This document shows positions 25,182 through 33,123 of a stretch of DNA of 64,000 nucleotides, piece by piece. Each line of letters begins with the position of its first letter. Position 1 is the stretch's first letter. The DNA comes from Tsuneonella sp. CC-YZS046 (GTDB lineage: Bacteria; Pseudomonadota; Alphaproteobacteria; Sphingomonadales; Sphingomonadaceae): the NCBI RefSeq assembly GCF_035581365.1, contig NZ_CP141590.1:2600001-2664000 (forward strand). The letters run 5' to 3'. The notes beneath the pieces were generated by a model. It searched no databases. It saw only the letters and a list, made by a program, of their open reading frames with translations, and had not been told where the DNA came from. The position numbers and the translations under genes are program-made.

Positions 25182-26462
25182 TCAGGGGCGGGTCTGGCCG
25201 CTCCCCCTCACCACCCACTTGTAGGTCGTCAGCCCTTCGAGCGCGACCGGGCCGCGCGCATGCAGCCGGCCGGTGGCGATCCCGATTTCGGCGCCGAGGC
25301 CGAACTCGCCGCCATCGGCGAACTGGCTGGAGGCGTTCACCATCACGATCGCGCTGTCGACCTCGGCCAGGAAGCGATCCGCTGCCGCTTCATCCGCCGT
25401 GATGATCGCATCCGTGTGGTGCGAGGAATGGCGGGCGATATGATCGAGCGCGGCGTCCAGCCCATCGACCACCGCGACGGACAGCACCGCATCGAGATAT
25501 TCCGTATCCCAGTCATTGGCCCCGGCGGGCCGGATGCGCGGATCGATCGTCTGGGCACGGCTGTCGCCCCGCAATTCGCAGCCGGCATCGAGCAAGGCGC
25601 CGACGACCTCGCCCGAAGCGGGGAAATTCGCATCGAGCAGCAAGGTTTCCATCGCCCCGCAAATCCCGGTGCGGCGCATCTTCGCATTGCGCGAGACATC
25701 GACCGCCATGGCCGGATCGGCGGCGGGATGGATATAGGTGTGGCAAATCCCGTCCAGATGGGCGAGCACCGGCACCCGGGCATCCGCCTGCACCCGGGCA
25801 ACCAGGCCCTTGCCGCCACGGGGCACGATCATGTCGATCAGCCCGGCCGCGGCCAGCATGGCGCCCACAACGGCGCGATCCTGGGTCGGGATGAGCTGGA
25901 CGGCGGCGGCGGGGATGCCGCCCGCTTCCAGCCCTCTGGCGAAGGCCGCCTCGATCGCGCGGTTGGAATTGACTGCCTCGCTCCCGCCGCGCAGCAGCAC
26001 GGCATTGCCCGCGCGCACGCACAGCGCGGCGGCGTCGGCCGTCACATTCGGGCGGCTTTCATAGATGATCCCGATCAGCCCGATCGGCACCCGCACGCGC
26101 GAAAGGTGCAGGCCATTGGGGCGCTCCGCCCGGTCTATCACCTGGCCGACCGGATCGGGCAGGGCCGCCACCGCCTCGACCGCGTCGGCGATCCCGGCGA
26201 GGCGCTGCGGATCGAGCCGCAGCCGGTCCAGCATGGCCGGGCTGAGCCCATTCGCTTCCCCCGCCGCGACGTCGCGCGCATTGGCCGCCAGCACTTCCGC
26301 CTCGGCATCCCGCAAGGCCTGCGCCGCCTGGCGCAAGGCCGCCGCCTTGGCCGCGTCGCCCATCCGCGCCAGCACGCGCTGCGCGGCGCGCCCGGCATGG
26401 GCAAGGCGTTCGACCAGCGCTTCGGGCGATTCGGTGGAGAGGGTGGCGGGTTCTGCGGACAT
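25182..26462 (-). CDS. proA: Glutamate-5-semialdehyde dehydrogenase (gamma-glutamyl phosphate reductase)
   Basis: A 426-residue enzyme for the second step of proline synthesis, reducing gamma-glutamyl phosphate with NADPH. It has VRVPIGLIGIIYESRPNVTADAAALCVRAGNAVLLRGGSEA (shown in part), VPRGGKGLVARVQ, HLDGICHTYIHPAADPAMA, and the catalytic Cys in RRTGICGAMETLLL. GAEIGIATGRLHARGPVALEGLTTYKW closes the family signature. proB is not nearby. It heads the minus-strand series and ends 40 bases before the aldo/keto reductase. Confidence 0.96.
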   Translation of the reverse strand: MSAEPATLSTESPEALVERLAHAGRAAQRVLARMGDAAKAAALRQAAQALRDAEAEVLAANARDVAAGEANGLSPAMLDRLRLDPQRLAGIADAVEAVAALPDPVGQVIDRAERPNGLHLSRVRVPIGLIGIIYESRPNVTADAAALCVRAGNAVLLRGGSEAVNSNRAIEAAFARGLEAGGIPAAAVQLIPTQDRAVVGAMLAAAGLIDMIVPRGGKGLVARVQADARVPVLAHLDGICHTYIHPAADPAMAVDVSRNAKMRRTGICGAMETLLLDANFPASGEVVGALLDAGCELRGDSRAQTIDPRIRPAGANDWDTEYLDAVLSVAVVDGLDAALDHIARHSSHHTDAIITADEAAADRFLAEVDSAIVMVNASSQFADGGEFGLGAEIGIATGRLHARGPVALEGLTTYKWVVRGSGQTRP

Positions 26463-26615
26463 GGCGTGCGGGTAGCAGCTTGGCTTGGAATTGTCAGGCC
26501 GAATCCGCGCGACTCGACGATTTCCGCCATTTTCGCCCGGAATCGGGGATCAGACAACGCCGCAAGCGCGGTTGCGTTCCCGTTCCTTGCGATTAAATCT
26601 TAAGAAAGAGGGACG

Positions 26616-26630
26616 TTAACCAACCGTTCA
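26616..26630. promoter_or_regulatory. CtrA-box-like sequence upstream of the M23-bactofilin operon
   Basis: TTAA, seven bases, TTCA matches the full CtrA site TTAA-N7-TTAA at seven of eight fixed positions. It lies about 90-104 bases before the M23 start, in the 257-bp gap after proA. Cell-shape genes are plausible CtrA targets and sciP is present in this genome, but TTAA motifs alone are weak evidence. Confidence 0.33.
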
Positions 26631-26719
26631 TCGCGCGACTCCCTCGAACTCAACCGCTTTCCACCGCGCCGAAATGGCAGGCCCCCGCAACGCATGCTAG
26701 CCGCCCTCGGTCAAAAAAG

Positions 26720-27895
26720 ATGGCGGGAACGGGGTCGTTCACTTTGAAACATGGGTTGTCCAGCGGCACGTTTATCCGCCGCCTGCAGGAACTGTTCCCT
26801 GATCGCGAGTTCTTCATGCGATCGCAGGGCCATGTCCGCTTCATCAAGATCACGTCCCGAATGCAGATCATCGGCGTGGCCATCGTCGCGCTGGCCTTGC
26901 TGGTCTGGATCGGCACCATCGCCGGAATGACGATCAGCCAGTTCGTGTCCCGCGCCGATCGGCTGGAACTGATCGAGCGCGAAGCCAAGGTGACGACCGC
27001 CGAAAACCGTGTCTCGGCCTATCGCGACGATCTGGATTCCGTGGCCGACGACCTCCAGCGAAGGCAGGATTTCATCGAGGAGATGGTGGACAGCCTGCCA
27101 GCGGACATCAAGGCCGAAGAAACCGTGTCGGACAGCAGCGGAGAGGCGGAAAAGACCATCTCCAAGGTCAGCGCCGCCATTCCGGAAGCCTCCGCGCTGG
27201 CCCGGATCGAAGCCCGCCAGCTGGCCTTCGTCGAGAATCTGACCCGCTTTGCGGACCGCCGCGCCAAGCGGGCCGAACTGGCGATCCGCAAGCTCGGCCT
27301 TGATCCGCGCCGGATGCTCGCTTCCGCCAAGGACGCCCAGGGCGGTCCGCTCGAATTGCTGTCCACCGGCCGCGACGGGTCGATCGATCCGCGTTTCGAG
27401 CGGCTCGGGTTCAGCCTGTCGCGGATGGAAGCGCTGGAGCGCGGGCTGAAAAGCATTCCGCAGGTGATGCCGGCCAGCCTCAAGACGATTTCCTCCGGCT
27501 TCGGCTATCGCCGCGATCCTTTCACCGGCGCCGCCGCGATGCATGCCGGCCTCGATTTCCGCGGCCCGGTCGGTGCGCCGATCTATGCCGCCGCCAAGGG
27601 CAAGGTCAGCTTCGCCGGCCGCAAGTCCGGTTACGGAAACTGCATCGAGATCAGCCATGGCAACGGGCTGATGACCCGCTATGCCCACATGTCCGCCTTC
27701 CGCGCCAAAGTGGGGCAGGAGGTCGCCGCCGGCGCTGTCATTGGCGCAATCGGCAGCACCGGTCGCTCGACCGGGCCGCATTTGCATTTCGAAGTGCGGA
27801 TCAACGATCGCGCGGTCAACCCGCGCCCCTTCCTGGAGGCAGCGCCCCATGTTCTCGAAGAAGCTCGCGGAGAAACCGCGGCACCCGGCCGATAG
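26720..27895 (+). CDS. M23 family metallopeptidase (bactofilin partner)
   Basis: A 391-residue membrane-anchored peptidoglycan endopeptidase. The N-terminus is cytoplasmic (LFPDREFFMRSQGHVRFIKI). One TM helix follows (IIGVAIVALALLVWIGTIAGM), then a coiled coil (about residues 75-130), and a C-terminal LytM domain with intact zinc ligands: HAGLDF for HxxxD and GPHLHFEV for HxH. The next gene, bactofilin, begins inside its last 47 bases. M23/bactofilin pairs shape the cell wall in several bacteria (H. pylori Csd1/CcmA, Hyphomonas LmdC/BacM). The ATG at 26720 has no clear ribosome site. Confidence 0.92.
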   Translation: MAGTGSFTLKHGLSSGTFIRRLQELFPDREFFMRSQGHVRFIKITSRMQIIGVAIVALALLVWIGTIAGMTISQFVSRADRLELIEREAKVTTAENRVSAYRDDLDSVADDLQRRQDFIEEMVDSLPADIKAEETVSDSSGEAEKTISKVSAAIPEASALARIEARQLAFVENLTRFADRRAKRAELAIRKLGLDPRRMLASAKDAQGGPLELLSTGRDGSIDPRFERLGFSLSRMEALERGLKSIPQVMPASLKTISSGFGYRRDPFTGAAAMHAGLDFRGPVGAPIYAAAKGKVSFAGRKSGYGNCIEISHGNGLMTRYAHMSAFRAKVGQEVAAGAVIGAIGSTGRSTGPHLHFEVRINDRAVNPRPFLEAAPHVLEEARGETAAPGR

Positions 27896-28298
27896 AGCGA
27901 TGTCGGGCGGCACATTTTCCGTCATCGGCCCGGATGTCGTCATCAAGGGCGACATCAAGGCCTCCGCTGATCTCCATGTCGACGGCCGGATCGAGGGCGA
28001 TATTTCGTGCTCTTCGCTGGTGCAGGGCGAAAGCAGCGCCGTGACCGGGGCGATCCTCGCGGAAAGCGCGCGGCTGGCGGGCCGGGTCCAGGGCTCGATC
28101 AGCGCGAGCCAGCTCGTGGTGCTGCGCACCGCCCGGATCGAAGGGGACGTATTCTACGATGCGCTGACCATCGAACAGGGCGCGGAAGTGACGGGCCGCT
28201 TCGCCCATCGCACCAGCGCGGAAGCCGCGATGCCCTCTGCCGCCGCGCCCGCCGTGGAAGAAAACGGCGAGGAACCGCGCCTTTCGCTGGCCCGCTAG
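27849..28298 (+). CDS. Bactofilin (cytoskeletal polymer protein)
   Basis: A 149-residue bactofilin. A short, basic, disordered N-terminus (MFSKKLAEKPRHPADRA) leads into the beta-helix core: GGTFSVIGPDVVIKGDIKA, DLHVDGRIEGDISCSSLVQG, VTGAILAESARLAGRVQG and LRTARIEGDVFYDALTIEQG. Repeats like xxIxGxIxx build the right-handed beta-helix that polymerises without nucleotides. The ATG at 27849 lies in the end of the M23 gene in another frame, so translation is coupled. The TAG stop is the first codon of repeat copy C. Confidence 0.93.
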   Translation: MFSKKLAEKPRHPADRAMSGGTFSVIGPDVVIKGDIKASADLHVDGRIEGDISCSSLVQGESSAVTGAILAESARLAGRVQGSISASQLVVLRTARIEGDVFYDALTIEQGAEVTGRFAHRTSAEAAMPSAAAPAVEENGEEPRLSLAR

Positions 28299-28390
28299 AG
28301 CGATTTCGCGGCAAGTGGCATCGCTTGCCGGCCCGGAAATAACGCAAAACGGCTAATTCCAGCCTTGTTCCGGTTCTGGCCGAACCGGCA
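28296..28390 (+). repeat. Stop-anchored double-hairpin repeat, copy C
   Basis: Full-length copy on the plus strand, beginning with the bactofilin TAG and AGCGATTTCG. It has an inner stem GGCAAG/CTTGCC, CCCGGAAATAACGC, and the distal palindrome CCGGTTCTGGCCGAACCGG. Its reverse complement matches copy A almost throughout, including GGCTGGAATT and TTTCCGGGCCGGCAAG. It fills nearly all of the gap to the acyl-CoA ligase, whose stop lies 11 bases further on. Confidence 0.75.
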
Positions 28391-28401
28391 CCGCTCGCGC
28401 T

Positions 28402-30132
28402 TCAGGGAGTATGCGGGCCGGTTGGCAGCGTCACCTTGCCCGCCGCGACCTCGGCCTTGAGCGCCTTGCGGTCGAGCTTCCCGATCATCGTCTTGGGCAG
28501 ATCGTCCCGGATTTCCACGCCGATCAGGCGTTCGTGCTTGCCCACATGCGGATCGAGCCAGGCACGCAGCTGTTCCCCCGTCACCGGGCCGGCGCCGTCT
28601 TTCAGGCTGACGAAGCCCATCGGGCTTTCGCCGCGATAGGAATCGGGAACCCCGATCACCAGCGCTTCCTTGACCGCCGGATGCTGCAGCAGGACTTTCT
28701 CGACCCGGCTGGGGAACACCTTGAAGCCGCCCACCGCGATCATGTCCTTGCTGCGGTCGACGATATGGATGTAGCCGTCGGGATCGAGCGTAGCGATGTC
28801 GCCCGTCCGCAGCCAGCGCTCTCCATCGCGCGCGGCGAAGGCCTGCGCGGCGGCGTCGGGCCGGTTCCAGTAGCCCTGCATGATCTGCGGGCCGAGGATG
28901 GCCAGCTCGCCCGGTTCGCCCGGCGGCGCATCCCGCGCGGGGTCTTCCTTGTCCAGCAGCCTGATCCGGGTCGCGGGCAAGGGCTGGCCGATGCTGCCCG
29001 GCCGGTTTTCGCCGCGCAGCGGATTGGTGGAAACCACCCCGCTGCTTTCGGTCAACCCATAGCCTTCGATCACCTTGACCCCGGTTTCCCGCTCGAACCG
29101 GGACTTGAGCGGAAGCGACAGCGGCGCGCCGCCCGATATGCATTCCCTGAGCGACGAGAAATCGGTGCGTGCGCATCTGGGATGGTCGAGCAGCGCCTGG
29201 AACATCGTCGGCACCCCGAACAGCGATGTCGGGCGGGTCCGCGCGATGGTGGCCAGCGCCTGCCCGGCATCGAACCGCGGCAGCATCACGATGCACCCGG
29301 CATTCGCCACCGTGCGGTTGAGCACGCAGGTATTGGCGAAGACATGGAACAGCGGCAGCACGCCCAGGACGACATCGCGATTGTCGCGATCCGGATCGAC
29401 CGCGCGAACCTGCCGGGCATTGGCGGAAAGATTCTGATGGGTCAGCATCGCGCCCTTCGGCGTGCCGGTGGTGCCGCCGGTATATTGCAGCAAGGCCAGG
29501 TCGCCGGGCGCGACCGGGACCGGCTCGGGCGCCGTGGCGGCCAAGCAATCCCGCCATTTCCAGACATCCGGCCGGCGGGGCAGGCGCGCGATCTGGTCGC
29601 GGCCCAGCAGCTTGAGCGCGAGGCGCTTGGGCCAGGGCAGCATATCGCCAAGGGACGCGACGATCAGGCTTTCCAGCGGGGAATTGTCGAGCACTTCCAG
29701 GGCTGTCGGCAACAGGGCCGCGACATCGGCGGTCACCAGCACCCGCGTGCCGGAATCCACCACCTGGGCCTCCAGCTCCTCAGCGGAATAAAGCGGGGAG
29801 AAATTAACGACGACCGCGCCGATCATCATCGCGCCGTAATAGGCCGAAAGATAGGCGGGAACATTGGGCAGGAACAGGCCCACCCGATCCCCCCCGGCGA
29901 TGCCGCGCCGCTGCAATCCGGCGGCAAAGCCACGGGCCTGATCGAGCATTTCCGCGTAGCTGTAGGTCCGGCCCAGAAAATCTATCAGCGGCGCATCGGG
30001 CCGCCTGGCGACCGCTTGCTCGAACATCTGGGGGAGAGCGAGCGGCGCGAAGGACAAATCCCATTCACATGCATGGGCATAATGCGCCGCCGCTATGCCG
30101 CCCTGCACCGAACTGTCGTCACCTCTCTCCAC
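28402..30132 (-). CDS. Long-chain acyl-CoA ligase (FadD-like AMP-binding enzyme)
   Basis: A 576-residue adenylate-forming enzyme that activates fatty acids with ATP and CoA. The P-loop-like motif is LLQYTGGTTGTPKGAMLTHQ. FGVPTMFQALLDHP, the A5 region GYGLTESSGVVSTNP, GELAILGPQIMQGYWNRP, GERWLRTGD and the C-terminal DRSKDMIAVGGFKVFPSRVE and LPKTMIGKLDRKALK, with its catalytic Lys, follow. The length fits FadD-type synthetases. The first codon is GTG at 30132; no ATG occurs before the conserved region. It converges with bactofilin and is 57 bases downstream of trcR, on the same strand. Confidence 0.9.
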   Translation of the reverse strand: MERGDDSSVQGGIAAAHYAHACEWDLSFAPLALPQMFEQAVARRPDAPLIDFLGRTYSYAEMLDQARGFAAGLQRRGIAGGDRVGLFLPNVPAYLSAYYGAMMIGAVVVNFSPLYSAEELEAQVVDSGTRVLVTADVAALLPTALEVLDNSPLESLIVASLGDMLPWPKRLALKLLGRDQIARLPRRPDVWKWRDCLAATAPEPVPVAPGDLALLQYTGGTTGTPKGAMLTHQNLSANARQVRAVDPDRDNRDVVLGVLPLFHVFANTCVLNRTVANAGCIVMLPRFDAGQALATIARTRPTSLFGVPTMFQALLDHPRCARTDFSSLRECISGGAPLSLPLKSRFERETGVKVIEGYGLTESSGVVSTNPLRGENRPGSIGQPLPATRIRLLDKEDPARDAPPGEPGELAILGPQIMQGYWNRPDAAAQAFAARDGERWLRTGDIATLDPDGYIHIVDRSKDMIAVGGFKVFPSRVEKVLLQHPAVKEALVIGVPDSYRGESPMGFVSLKDGAGPVTGEQLRAWLDPHVGKHERLIGVEIRDDLPKTMIGKLDRKALKAEVAAGKVTLPTGPHTP

Positions 30133-30189
30133 GCGCGCAGCCTGCCGCGCCAGAGGCGGCGCGGCAAGCGGAAAAGGTGAACCGGCGGC

Positions 30190-30888
30190 TTACTCGGCGG
30201 TGGATTCGCTGGCGCGCTTCGCTTCCAGCCAAGCGGCGGCCTCCGCCTCCTGCGCGGCTTCCACCGCAGCCTTGGCGGCGGCTTCGCGTTCCGCGCGCAG
30301 TTCCTCGATCAGGGCTTCCCGGTCGCCGGTCATGCCGGGGTCGGCCGCGCGGTCTTCGCTGATGCCAGCCTTCTTCGCCGCCTTGGCGACGACCGCATCC
30401 AGCTCGCGCTGGGAGCACAGGCCGAGCGTGACGGGGTCCTTGGGCTGGATGTTCTGGATGTTCCAGTGGCTGCGTTCCCGGATCGCGGTGATCGTGTTGC
30501 GCGTGGTGCCGATCAGCTTGCCGATCTGGGCATCCGAAATCTCGGGGTGATTGCGCAATATCCAGGCGATGCCGTCGGGCTTGTCCTGCCGCTTGGAAAC
30601 CGGGGTGTAGCGCGGCCCCTTGGTGCGGCTGACGGAAACCGGGGCGCGCTGCATCTTCAGGCGGTATTCCGGATCGTTCTGGCCGCGCTCGATCTCCTCA
30701 TGCGTCAGCTCGCCGGAATGGATCGGATCGCGGCCCGTGTATTTGGAGCTGGCGAGATCGTCCGCCATCGCCTGGACTTCCAGAATATGGAGGCCGCAGA
30801 ACTCTGCGATCTGCTCGAAAGTGAGTGCGGTATTGTCGACCAGCCAGGATGCCGTGGCATGGGGCATCAGCGGTGTGGGTTGGGACAT
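30190..30888 (-). CDS. trcR: Cell cycle transcriptional regulator TrcR (DUF1013)
   Basis: A 232-residue DUF1013 protein, named TrcR in alphaproteobacteria and linked to cell-cycle transcription. The N-terminal half has WLVDNTALTFEQIAEFCGLH (a helix-turn-helix-like segment) and SKYTGRDPIHSGELTHEEIERG. The middle has DGIAWILRNHPEISDAQIGKLIGTTRNTI, a second DNA-binding-like helix pair. The C-terminal 60 residues are a charged Ala/Glu helix. The ATG at 30888 is favoured over an upstream one by GGAGAGAA. Together with sciP it points to a CtrA-type cell cycle. Its detailed targets are not known to me. Confidence 0.85.
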   Translation of the reverse strand: MSQPTPLMPHATASWLVDNTALTFEQIAEFCGLHILEVQAMADDLASSKYTGRDPIHSGELTHEEIERGQNDPEYRLKMQRAPVSVSRTKGPRYTPVSKRQDKPDGIAWILRNHPEISDAQIGKLIGTTRNTITAIRERSHWNIQNIQPKDPVTLGLCSQRELDAVVAKAAKKAGISEDRAADPGMTGDREALIEELRAEREAAAKAAVEAAQEAEAAAWLEAKRASESTAE

Positions 30889-30920
30889 GGTTCTCTCCGC
30901 CCGAAAAAGGGCCAAAACAG

Positions 30921-30958
30921 GGCCAGAAAATATAAGGGCCGCCCCATGCGGAGCGGCC
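30921..30958 (-). terminator. Possible terminator between agt-like gene and trcR
   Basis: On the minus strand GGCCGC pairs with GCGGCC over a ten-base loop and is followed by CTTATATTTTCT, a partly T-rich tail. It lies 50 bases after the agt-like stop and could end the plcP-agt transcript. The TATATT could instead be part of the trcR promoter. Confidence 0.4.
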
Positions 30959-31008
30959 GATCACGCCACCATGTAGGCGATCCCCGCCTTTTCGGCAAGC
31001 GCGATACG

Positions 31009-32034
31009 TCAGGCGGCCAGCACCTGCGGCTCGCAAGCCAGCGCCGACAGGAACTGCGCCGTGCTCGCTCCCCAGCTGAAAGTGGCCGCATGGGCAATGC
31101 AGCTTTCGCGATCCAGCTTCAGCGCGGCGGCGATCGCGCGATCGAGATCCTCGTCCATCGCGCCGCAGCTGGGCGTCAGTATGTCGAGCGGCCCCGTGAC
31201 CGGATAGGCCGCGACCGGGGTGCCGCAAGCCAGCGCCTCGATCATCACCAGGCCAAAGGTGTCGGTCCTGCTGGGAAACACGAACACGTCCGCTCCGGCA
31301 TAGCAGGCGGCCAGATCCGCGCCTTGCTGCTTGCCCAGGAAATGGACCGTGGGGAATTGCAGCTTCAGCCGGGCGAGCGCCGGGCCATCGCCGACCACCA
31401 CTTTCGATCCCGGATGGGTCGAGCGCAGGAAGGCTTCGATATTCTTCTCGACCGACACCCGGCCGACATAGAGCTGGATCGGCCGCTCAAGCTCCCAGAA
31501 CAGGGCGGGCGGCTCCATATCCGGATGGAAATCGGCAAGGTCGACACCCCGGCTCCATGCCCGGACCTGCGGCAATCCCTGGCTGCGCAATTGCGCCCTG
31601 ACCGTATCGGTCGCCACCATGATTCCCGCCGATGGCCGGTGGAACCAGCGGATATAGGGCCAGAAAGCGCGGGCCGGCAGGCCCGTGCGGCGCGCGAGAT
31701 AATCCGGGAACTGGGTGTGATAGGCCGTGGTGAACGAAATGCCGCGCGACAGGCAGTAACGCCGCGCGGCCAGGCCCAGCGGGCCTTCGGTCGCGATATG
31801 GACCGCGTCGGCACCGATCGCGGCAATGCGCTTGCCGATATTGCCGCGCCGGGCCAGCGCCAGGCGGATTTCCGGATAGCTCGGGCACGGCATCGACGCG
31901 AACTGGTCGGGGGAAATGACCGTGACGTCATGCCCCCGCGAGCGCAGCTCCCGCGTCACCGCGGACAGGGTGCGGACAACTCCGTTGACCTGCGGCGCCC
32001 AAGCATCGGTCACCAAGGCGATGCGCAGCCCCAT
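31009..32034 (-). CDS. GT4 glycosyltransferase, Agt-like (glycolipid synthesis)
   Basis: A 341-residue GT-B glycosyltransferase. It starts LRIALVTDAWAPQVNGVVRTL, then FASMPCPSYPEIRLAL, VHIATEGPLGLAARRY, FTTAYHTQFPDYLARR, WSRGVDLADFHP, LYVGRVSVEKNIEAFL, and the donor-site VFVFPSRTDTFGLVMIEALACGTPVAAYP (shown in part). This pattern matches the Agt-type diacylglycerol glycosyltransferases that make mono-glycosyl or glucuronosyl diacylglycerol during phosphate starvation (family knowledge). Its ATG lies two bases after the stop of a PlcP-like phosphoesterase, the partner that supplies diacylglycerol. The donor sugar cannot be read. Related GT4 enzymes with other acceptors remain possible. Confidence 0.82.
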   Translation of the reverse strand: MGLRIALVTDAWAPQVNGVVRTLSAVTRELRSRGHDVTVISPDQFASMPCPSYPEIRLALARRGNIGKRIAAIGADAVHIATEGPLGLAARRYCLSRGISFTTAYHTQFPDYLARRTGLPARAFWPYIRWFHRPSAGIMVATDTVRAQLRSQGLPQVRAWSRGVDLADFHPDMEPPALFWELERPIQLYVGRVSVEKNIEAFLRSTHPGSKVVVGDGPALARLKLQFPTVHFLGKQQGADLAACYAGADVFVFPSRTDTFGLVMIEALACGTPVAAYPVTGPLDILTPSCGAMDEDLDRAIAAALKLDRESCIAHAATFSWGASTAQFLSALACEPQVLAA

Positions 32035-32036
32035 GC

Positions 32037-32930
32037 CTATGCCGCCGCTTCCAGAGCGGCTATCGCGCCGCCGGCTTCGCGCTTCGCGATTTCCTCGGGC
32101 CAGTGGAGAATTTCCATCCGTCCGTCGAAATGCTCGACCAGCGCGGTGCAGCCTTCCACCCAGTCGCCGTCATTGTAATAGGCCACATCCCCGAACTGGC
32201 GCATTTCGGCATTGTGGATATGGCCGCAGACCACGCCGTCCACCCCTCTGTCGCCAGCGGCCTTGGCCACCACTTCCTCGTAGCGGGAGATGAACTCGAC
32301 CGCGTTCTTGACCTTGTGCTTGGCCATCTTGCTGAGCGACCAGTAGGGCAGCTCCAGCCGGCTGCGCACCGCGTTGACCCAGCGGTTTAGGTTCATCAGC
32401 AGGGTGTAGGCCGCATCCCCCACGCAGGCGAGCCAGCGGTGGGCCAGCATCACGGCGTCGAACTCGTCCCCATGCAGCACCATCAGCCGCCGTCCATCGG
32501 CGGTGGTGTGGAAGGCCGTGCGCCGGATCTCCACGCCTCCGAAGCTCAGCCCCGAGAACTGGCGGAACATCTCGTCGTGATTGCCGGGAATATAGACGAT
32601 GCGCGTGCCGCGCTTCGCCCGCTTCAGGATACGCCAGACGATGTCGTTATGCGCCGCGGGCCAGTAGAATTTCTTCTTCAGCCGCCATCCGTCGATGATG
32701 TCGCCGACCAGATACATGGTCTCACTGTCGACGCTGTCGAGGAAATCGATCAGCAGCTCGGCATTGCACCCCTTGGTTCCGAGATGCACGTCCGAGATCC
32801 AGACCGTGCGGTATCGCCGCCTTCCGGAAACCGGAGGCTCCGGCCGCGCCGGCCGCAAGCGGGAGAGAGGAACGGCAGCCGCATCGCTGCTGGCCGCCAG
32901 ATCACGATCGACAAGTCTTTCGACGCCCAT
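32037..32930 (-). CDS. Metallophosphoesterase, PlcP-like phospholipase C
   Basis: A 297-residue calcineurin-like phosphoesterase. The metal-binding blocks are TVWISDVHLGTKGCNAELL, YLVGDIIDGW, YIPGNHDEMFR, LMVLHGDEFDAV and GVVCGHIHNAEMR, all complete, followed by YNDGDWVEGCTALVEHFDGRMEIL. Databases often label this type UDP-2,3-diacylglucosamine hydrolase, but the WSLSKMAKHKVKNAVEFI region and the adjacent Agt-like glycosyltransferase match PlcP. PlcP is the phosphate-starvation phospholipase C of Sinorhizobium and marine alphaproteobacteria, which releases diacylglycerol from phospholipids. A PHO-box-like repeat lies 46 bases upstream in the right orientation. The N-terminal 38 residues are an unconserved Arg/Pro-rich lead. 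Confidence 0.82.
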   Translation of the reverse strand: MGVERLVDRDLAASSDAAAVPLSRLRPARPEPPVSGRRRYRTVWISDVHLGTKGCNAELLIDFLDSVDSETMYLVGDIIDGWRLKKKFYWPAAHNDIVWRILKRAKRGTRIVYIPGNHDEMFRQFSGLSFGGVEIRRTAFHTTADGRRLMVLHGDEFDAVMLAHRWLACVGDAAYTLLMNLNRWVNAVRSRLELPYWSLSKMAKHKVKNAVEFISRYEEVVAKAAGDRGVDGVVCGHIHNAEMRQFGDVAYYNDGDWVEGCTALVEHFDGRMEILHWPEEIAKREAGGAIAALEAAA

Positions 32931-32975
32931 GGGCGAATCACTAGCCGGGGATTGTTACGCGCCAACCACAATTCG

Positions 32976-32993
32976 ATGACATTACAGTTACAT
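32976..32993 (-). promoter_or_regulatory. PHO-box-like direct repeat upstream of plcP-agt
   Basis: On the minus strand: ATGTAAC, TGTA, ATGTCAT. The PhoB/PhoP binding site is two CTGTCAT-like heptamers spaced four bases apart (11-base period). Here the heptamers match at five and six of seven positions, with the exact spacing, and point toward the plcP-like gene 46 bases downstream. This fits the known phosphate control of plcP-agt pairs; PhoB binding is inferred. Confidence 0.55.
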
Positions 32994-33123
32994 CGCGGGC
33001 GCATCGCGACATGCTTCCGCGGGGCCATCCGTAACCTCTCCTTAAGTGCGATGTGGCAGACGCAGCTCCGGCCTGCGCGGTGGGACGAGGCAGGCAGCGC
33101 CGAATGGCAAGGGGGAAGTAATC

